Assembly (NCBI GenBank): GCA_013397075.1
Contig: VWZS01003937.1
Span: 4,013,276 to 4,077,275, forward strand
DNA length: 64,000 nt
From: Rhabdornis inornatus
Taxonomy: Eukaryota > Chordata > Aves > Passeriformes > Rhabdornithidae
Direction of reading: 5' to 3'
The notes beneath the pieces were generated by a model, which was not told the origin of the DNA, searched no databases, and saw nothing but the letters and a program-made list of their open reading frames with translations. A program made the position numbers and the translations under genes. Positions 56,501 through 64,000 of the stretch are shown piece by piece; within the stretch, counting starts at the first letter, position 1; each line of letters begins with the position of its first letter.

Positions 56501-59500
56501 GACACCTTGTCTGCCTTCCCCTGTTCCCTGGCTTGGCTGCCCCTCCCAGCTGCACCCCAGGACTGCTCCGTGATTGCAGCGCGTCAACTTGTTAAGGACA
56601 GCAGGTGTCGGAGTGGACGCTTCTCATTAACTTGGCATGACATCTCTCCACACAAAGCTCTCCTGTACCATGACAAGGTGATTTCGATAGAGAATGGTCT
56701 GGTTTTTTCCATTTTTTTATACAGTGTCTGATGAACTTTCTCTGTTGGTAATGTTTATAGTGTATTGACCAGGCTCAGGCAGCTGTTAATTCAAGTGCTG
56801 TGCAGATCACAGATTCATATACACTCTTAGAAAATAAAAAATAATGGACTTTAGAAGTCATTTAAAGCATCTTTCTGATGCAACTATATAAGGAAATGTC
56901 GTATTTCCTTCAAACCACCAAAAATATACTTGTAGTTAAAGGACTCAAGTTTGACTCACTACCAGCGGGAAGTTCTCTCTGCTCCTTATTCAAATATTTG
57001 TGGAAAAACCTGCACATCTGGACAGTTTCAAGAACTCATAGAAATAATGTTTGTGTCACTTCTTTTTTGTATTTGTCATGCTATGGTTTCTAGTAAATGC
57101 ACAGGTAGGTATCAGCACAATCAGTCGCAGGGAACCAACCTTTTCTAATATGCTCAGAAAATTTTACTGGCTCTGTATTGGATTTGGTAAATTAACACTG
57201 ATGATGCTCCTTTAGTTTTAAGACTCAGCTAAATACTAAAAGCCATACAGAATATTCACTTCTTCTATGATACATCTCCTGAGCATGTACAGATGTGCTC
57301 ATCAGCTGGTGCTCCTGAGAAGGGCACAGGTCATGAGCACATGTGCTACAACATCCGCATGGCTGTGTGCTGATCCTGCAGGCCAAGCAGTACAAATCTA
57401 ATCTGCTGATGCTCTGAGGAAATATCCTTGTGTTCCAGACATACAATAGGTTGGTTGGAGATAGTGAGAAATAATGCCAGCTGCCTAGATATCATAGGCA
57501 AATGTGAGAGATCCCTTTATTCTGCCCGAGAAAAATTTTTGAGCGGCAACAGACCATACCTGAGACAGATGGTATACTGAACTTCACATAGGACTGTGAG
57601 TCACTGCATTTGTCTAAGGCTGTACAGATAGAGAGGGGGGAAAAAGCCCCAAACCACAAGACTATGATTTTCAACCCTCATTCTGTCCTTAGGCTAGTTT
57701 TGTCAGACTCTCACTTGGGCTACCAAATAATTTACACACGGCTATAAATGATTGGACATGAGCTCATATTTTCTGTTGATTCCACCATTTTTTGCTTGTC
57801 CTCTGCCATCTAATCTTAACAAATGGCTCTTGTCAGGACACTTGCACAGCCAAGTGCCTTTGATAAAAAAAGTTTTCCTCTGGCTTCAGCTGCAATACAG
57901 AAAGATATTGCAATTGCAGATGAAATTTTCAATCAGCTAGTTTTATGGAGTTTTTGGTTTAGATAACTTACAACATTTTGAAGGGACTGCATATTTAAAA
58001 GCCATGCTTGAGGCTTCTTATGAATCAGATCCCTACAAAATGGACCACATTCAGCATCTGAAAAGCAAGGCAGGCACAATCATGAGTCATTTATTAAAAA
58101 GGTAGGACGTATCTGTGCTTTACCAGTGGTGTAATTACATGCACTAGGTTAAGAAAGTTCTTTTTATTAAAAAGAATTTTTGGCATGCACCCTCCCGAGA
58201 TATAAGCAAAGAAATTTGCAATAGAAATTACCTGATTGGTCATTAAGTTCATCCCTTCACAGCAGGATAATTGCTGTGCAATAAAGAACACAAATTGCTC
58301 CAATAAGCTTAAATTTGTCATGGGGAAGACTAAAGGCAAGATATTATTTCTGTATACAGATTAAAAGGACTTGTCTTGGTGAAGTTGTCACCATTTGCTA
58401 TATTAAAAAAAAATCTTTGTGCCAGAAAGGCAGTGCCCAGCCTGACACAGTTCTTCAAATACAAAAACTGTGTTTTCATATTTTCCGATGTCTTTGAGTA
58501 TACAGTTCCTGTGAGATATGGAAAAGGTGTGCAGTGGAGATTGATGAGAAACAGGAGTGCTAAATTTCTTTTGCTATGAGGAACTCCCACTCTTCCCTTA
58601 CTGATTAAGGTTACTGGCATTGTCCACTTTCTGAGAAAATACATGTGGTCCTATTCTGCAAATCTTGTGTGAGGAGCACTGGATGTATGGTGTTTTCTGC
58701 TGGGACTCCCCAGACCCACACTAAATGTCAGGATGGAGGGCAGGGTTCTGGGGTGCCCACAATATTACCTGTGGCCCTTCTCTAAACTGACAGAGTCAGC
58801 TACCCCCTGGGTCACCCCACTGTGGGGGAGCTGCCAGTGTGAGGGAGGCATTTATGTCAGCTGGTCTCAGTGCTCCCACTCCTGCTGCTTGCTGGTAGTT
58901 TTCATTAGAAGTCTCACAATGCAGCTCTTGTTTCCTTGAGTTCCTCTTTCATTTCTCTTTGTCATAACCAAATGGCAGAGTGGACAACAACTGTTTTTCA
59001 GTACTTGGATGAATCCTTGGGGCCGTATACAGGGGATAAGGTGTATGTATTTGATTGACAGAGAAATTAGGAGAATTTCTCAGACTGAGATCAGAGTTTC
59101 ACACTTCCCCAATACAGGGAGCAACCCAGAGATTGGCTGACAGGTGTTTTTGGGAGTGCTCTCTGGGTTGCTGTCTTTAAAAGGCTGTGGCATTGAGAAA
59201 AGCCCCAGAGCATATTGAGTGCTATTTTGCATTTTAGAATACTTGTATCTCAGGTAAGGAGAGCAAGAGAGCAAAAACAGAGAAAGAAAAATAACAGAGG
59301 AGCCAGAGTCGTCTGATCTTACTAAATAAACCCATATACAGAAGCTGCTAAGATGGCCAGAGTACTGTGTGAATCATTTGAGGTAATGGAATCACAGGAA
59401 ATGAACCTGGAAGAGTTACAGAACATCTGGAAATACCAAAGAAAGTGGATTGAGTTCAAGGGAAGGAATAGTTTCTGCTTCAATTATGGAGGGGACACAT

Positions 59501-62500
59501 GAGGAAAACAATGAGGCCATCATACTTTAAGCCTTTCTGAAGCTCCTCTCTAAATTGTTGCCTTCAAAATTCTTGGCAGTGCTGAGTCATCTGGTGCTCT
59601 GTGCTGACAATTTCCCTCACTGTTCACAGCTTGATTCTGCTTGACCAGGTACCGCTAGATGTACCTCCATTGCCTGATTGGTTTTGTACACACCTGCAGT
59701 CCCACAAGCTGCATTTCACATGGCTGTAGTAAGTGATTCCCAACTGGGTATGTTGTCATCCACAGCAATGACATTGTTTGATAAAGAGAGAAAAGAGCCT
59801 GAGAGAATTTTCAAGGTTAAAGTACCTTCTGAGTAGATATAAATAGACTAAAGCTATCATCACACCTGCCTCTCTTCTCTAAAGTCCTGCAGATCACAGG
59901 CTCAAAGTGTCACACTCAGCAAGGACAGGAGAATATAGAAGAAAGAAACGAGTGCTGCGGGCAGTATAAAAGATACAGGGTTTTAAATTTATTTCTGACT
60001 CACAGACCCTAAACCATGACTATTTTGTGCAAGTTGTGAGTTCAGCCGTGAAAGCACCTTGGGTCACCTTGCTACAAATAAAACTCATTGCTATTTTCTC
60101 CCATTGTCTCATAAAGTATGGCAGGTGAAATTTCAGTTCTGCTCTGCTGTTCCAGTTCTCTCACATTATGCAGCATCCATCTCCTAAAATGTTTTCTCTA
60201 GTCCCCTCTTCAAATTAAAAATTTTTCTAATTCAGGTTTGGGGGTTTTTTTGAGATGATAGCAGTTGCTACAGAAAGTCTGATTGACAGCTCAGCTGGCC
60301 CCACATTCTCTCTTTGATGGTGTCTAAAAAAAAAAAAGAATATTTATTAAATTCCTGAAAGATACTCTACTGAAATCTCTCCCTAGATAATACTCAAAGG
60401 AACCCAGATGCCTCAAAGCAAATTAGCAGCCTGAGATGTCATAAAAATCTCTTCTTATGCCACAAATTGACTGCAATATCCTCATTAAGGAAACAAAAGA
60501 GTAGGACAGGCTTAAAGTTAGATCCAGCCTCAGCCAGATCCAGTGACTGTCTTAGCCTTGTGCTTATAAGGACCCTGCCACATGCCAGACCCTGCGTCCT
60601 ATCAAGCCAGCCCTCTGCAGCAACCATTGCTTGGAGGATTTAACTGAAGATCATGGAAGATCTCTTTCCCTTGGAAGGAAACACAGCTTGATATGCACTG
60701 TAGCACATGTTAGAAGGGATGCTGGAGCAAACAGATGTGTTCTTGTGGGGCATGGTGGGTTTGCAGCTGCCAGATCTCTTCCGCAGTGCCCCATACATAC
60801 ACTGAGCCCATATTAGGATCAGCACTGCCCTGTTAAAATTATGGTGAGGCTTGGGAAGCAGGGTACAATGTGGAGTGATACACTGGAGGTGAGTAGAGAA
60901 CATGGGAGTGGTGGAAAGGATGAAAACCGTCATGGGATGGACTCTCACCACATGGGTAAAGGTAAATGTGTTTATTTTAGGACAACTTAAAGCTCTGATT
61001 CCAAGTTTGGCAGATGGCCCAGTTTTATTTCAGGCCACTCTTTACAGCACACATTCACTGCTTACCAGGGAAGGAGGAGAATTTTCTTCACAACATCTGA
61101 GCTGACAGAGCCAGCGGGAAGCAGATAGCATGGAAAAGGGAAAGCAGACTTTGAACTGATCTTCAACCAGCTTGGATGATGGCAATAATGCAATTGTTCC
61201 TTCAACTCAGAGGCTTTGCAGAGAGCAGTGTCTCATCAGCATCCCAATTTATCTTTGTGACCCTAGGACAGAAATCTGTGCTTGCATTTCTTGCACAGAC
61301 CTCTCAGATTTTTGTTTGTTTTGTTTTGTTGTTGTCTTTAAAAGGGGGCACAAATGCTCTAACAGCATTTGCTGTTGATTATCCTCCATCTCATTCAGAT
61401 CATGGCTTGCAGCTTTTGCTCACTGGGGAAGTTTGCATAACAGTTTCAGTTCACTTGTTAACAGTAATTATTTTTTCCAGTCTCTTTTGATGTAAGCTGA
61501 ATAGCTTGGCCTCTAAGAGATGTAATTAGTGATTCCTGCAGCTTGCTATGGAATGGGGCAATAGCATCATTAAATTCAAGATAAGTCTTAACTTGGTGTT
61601 TCAGACACTCACATAACGTGTTATGCAACAAGGAAATAAAAGCTACACAATCCTGCCTTTTAGAACTTTCCCCCAGTTATTTCTCCCCGCAGCTTCAGCA
61701 CAGAGAGGAAACCCAGATTTCCCATTGCAGATGAAAGGCCATCAGCTGCTCAGATAGCTCAGCTGGCACGTGCTTGGCTTGTGTGACATGGGATGAGGCA
61801 GTGCAGCTCTCCCTCTTCCCCCACCCTTTGGTCCATGCTGCCACTGGAGTCTGAGCATAACATGTGCAGCAGTAAAGATGAGATGTGATCCTAACACAAG
61901 AGAAGGCAAATAAATAGTCCCAATTTATTTGGATTAATTGTATCTAGAGAAGTCAGACCATTTATTCAATAGGCTTATAATTTACTGTTTTCTCTCAGCT
62001 TGTTTATTGTCTTCTCTGGAAACCCTTTTACTGTAACAACAACACTTGAAATTTTTTTAGCATTTACTCTCAGTAGATCTGAAAATTCTTAGTGTTATTT
62101 AAGCCTCATCTCACTCCTGTAAAGAAATCATGATGTTATTAATAGAAATACCTATTACTTACCTCGTAGGGAAACCAAAGGAATTTTAATATTGTTTGTG
62201 TATGCCTGTGCATAAACTAAATTATAGACCAAGGAACTGACCTCTAGTATCATGCAGCTTTACCAATTCCCTACATCCCCATTTTATTTCAGTAAAAAAG
62301 TAATTCAGTAAAAAATTCAATCACATGGAAAAAAATAGGATTTTATTTAGCAATACTGAAATCTACTGTTTAAAATATTATTTACTGTTTTCATTTTATT
62401 CATACCCTTTCTTTGCAGATAACTAGAGTTGATTTTAAAGTAACAGTTCCTGAAGTTTGTGTAAAATCGCCTTTGAAAATCCTTGTTTTGGGAATGTCCT

Positions 62501-64000
62501 TTCCTCAAAGTCATATGGCAAACCTCGGACATGGCAGTGTTGTACCTGCACACAGAAATCCAAACTGCCATGAAGATTGATAGGACACTGCAACACAGGA
62601 GACAGGAGCACATTTTAAACAAATTTCAGTCCTATCCAGGACTGTTATGCAAAAGTGCATAGCACTCAAAAGAAGTGGCAACTACACCCAAACTCATCCC
62701 TTTATTTCTGTCTCCCCTGACCTGAAAGCTGTCACATGGCTGGTTGGTCATCTCCAGTATTTCTTATCAAACCATCAGTTGTTCAAACCATGCAAAGCCC
62801 ACACTGTCATTCTTTGACTGTTCCCTCAGGTGGGATATACATACAACATGCTTCCATTCTACAACCAGAAGTTTTAATAGGACTAATGCCTTGTCCGTCT
62901 GATATTCTCAGAAAGCAGAGAGAGAGGAGAATAGAAATGTTCTCTTATTTTCTTATGTTGCCTTTTATAACTTATTTTTGTATAGTGTATCTCTTGCCCA
63001 GATACAAATTGTGACATGCAGTAATTGTCTCTTCCTCCCTCCCCTTCCATGTGTTTTCCAACAGATTTTTCTTCCTGCTCTATCCACTCTTCCATTCCAA
63101 TTCTTCATTTTAACATTCTTAGGAGAATATCCTAGATATCCCAATGAATTCTGGGACAGATTAAAAATCCATTTTAACTGAGGGAAATCTCTCCATTTCT
63201 GCCATAGATAGAAATAGCATATCAAGACCTGGCAGCTGGCATATCTGGTATCTTCTTCCACAGCACAGATCACACTCTGGAATCTGACGGCTCTGTCCCG
63301 TATGCTGATTTTTATCTTTGCAGAGATACAGTTCATTTGTAGGCCTTGTGCATGTTTCCTAATTTCTGAATTAGCCAGAGCTCTTTTAATTTTAACATCC
63401 AGGCTGTCTAGTAAACATGTCTTATTACAGCAGTACCAGTATTCCCTTGAAAATAATATCCATTTCAATTTTTGCTTTTTTGGACAAGCTGCATCTTGCC
63501 TAAAACCTAAAACCCAGAATCAATTTTTTAAAAAGTCCTTTCACACTCAATTGATTTTTCTCTTGTATCTAATGTATGAGGCATTTAGTTCATTATTCTT
63601 GCTGTGGCCGGTAGACAAGAGGAATTCCTCTAAAGCCTACTGGAGGGATCAAGCCCAACTTCTTAGGATGATTTATGGAATATGCATTTCTGCACTCAAG
63701 TGGCTGACCCTCTGTTTCTCTTCCCCACAACTGCCTGTCCCACTGATGGATGCACATTCTTGGGATCTGTGATGTGAAAAGGACTGTGTAGTGTTTGTTT
63801 TTGCCAAAAAGAAAAAAACAACAGGTGAAAATCTCTGATTAGGTTGGCAGCAGAGACTGTTCTAGTGATGTATGTGAAGAGCAGCTCCACTTGCATTCCC
63901 AGGAAGATCAACTACCAATAGATGATAATTAGTTCATTAGCGTCCCCATTATTGTCTGACAGCATGTGATTAAGCTGCAGAAAGCAGCTTAATGTAGGAG
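53596..64000. other. Gene-poor right flank
   Basis: About 10 kb with no recognised exon, RNA gene or full transposon. Open frames of 100-167 codons (54778-55086 -, 56151-56555 -, 62965-63468 -, 63302-63772 +) overlap on opposite strands and match nothing I know. The patch 54780-54990 is richer in GC than its surroundings. Confidence 0.5.
55898..55941. repeat. A-rich low-complexity tract
   Basis: A-runs broken by single C and CC. It could be the poly(A) tail of an old retroposed sequence, but no recognisable body or flanking duplication was found. Confidence 0.6.

Noticed and set aside
56151..56555. 134-codon - strand open frame
   Set aside because: No recognisable domain, no splice or promoter support, and overlapped by + strand frames.
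62965..63468. 167-codon - strand open frame
   Set aside because: Overlapped by + strand frames; composition is that of AT-rich random sequence, with no motif or family.
47893..64000. Search for PGBD5 or another coding gene on the right
   Set aside because: No PGBD5-like exon or consistent chain of splice-flanked exons found.
1..64000. CRISPR arrays, operons, tRNA or rRNA genes
   Set aside because: None seen; the window is vertebrate nuclear DNA.

Overview
This is vertebrate nuclear DNA, almost certainly from a bird. Coding exons are short and spread among AT-rich introns with GT-AG splice sites. The interspersed repeats are CR1 LINEs and a small class II-like endogenous retrovirus, and the gene pair angiotensinogen (AGT) and COG2 lies tail to tail, as on human 1q42. 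The species cannot be fixed from sequence alone.

Layout. 1-5364: sequence upstream of AGT, no coding exon recognised. 5365-11606: AGT on the + strand, four coding exons giving an intact 463-residue precursor that carries the angiotensin I decapeptide at residues 20-29. AGT intron 2 holds a 1.63-kb defective endogenous retrovirus (7726-9354) in antisense, flanked by a perfect 6-bp target-site duplication. 11607-17893: intergenic DNA between the convergent gene ends, with candidate poly(A) signals on both strands. 17894-44474: COG2 on the - strand. I could trace all 18 coding exons, and they sum exactly to 2217 bp (738 residues plus stop) with no frame break. 44160-44640 and its copy at 47166-47646: CpG-rich COG2 promoter and first exon. 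47640-49110: a cluster of antisense CR1 fragments. 49111-64000: gene-poor DNA with two further CR1 fragments (about 52165-52345 and 53160-53595), some small repeats, and a few open frames that I cannot assign.

Two things deserve most attention. (1) 41882-44886 is repeated almost base for base at 44888-47892, joined by a single N at 44887. This duplicates COG2 exons 1-4 and the promoter and is most likely an assembly error (unmerged haplotype or bad scaffold join) rather than biology. (2) The retrovirus in AGT intron 2 has an odd architecture. A full 335-bp LTR plus gag remnant is closed at the other end not by a 3' LTR but by an inverted copy of the first 72 bp of U3, so both outer termini are U3 ends, yet a matching 6-bp duplication flanks the whole unit. 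It looks like the integration product of a snap-back (hairpin) reverse transcript.

The two genes are functionally unrelated: AGT encodes the secreted serpin-fold precursor of angiotensin peptides, and COG2 encodes a lobe A subunit of the conserved oligomeric Golgi tethering complex. Their adjacency reflects conserved synteny. The neighbours expected from the human map (CAPN9 beyond AGT, PGBD5 beyond COG2) were looked for and not found within the window.
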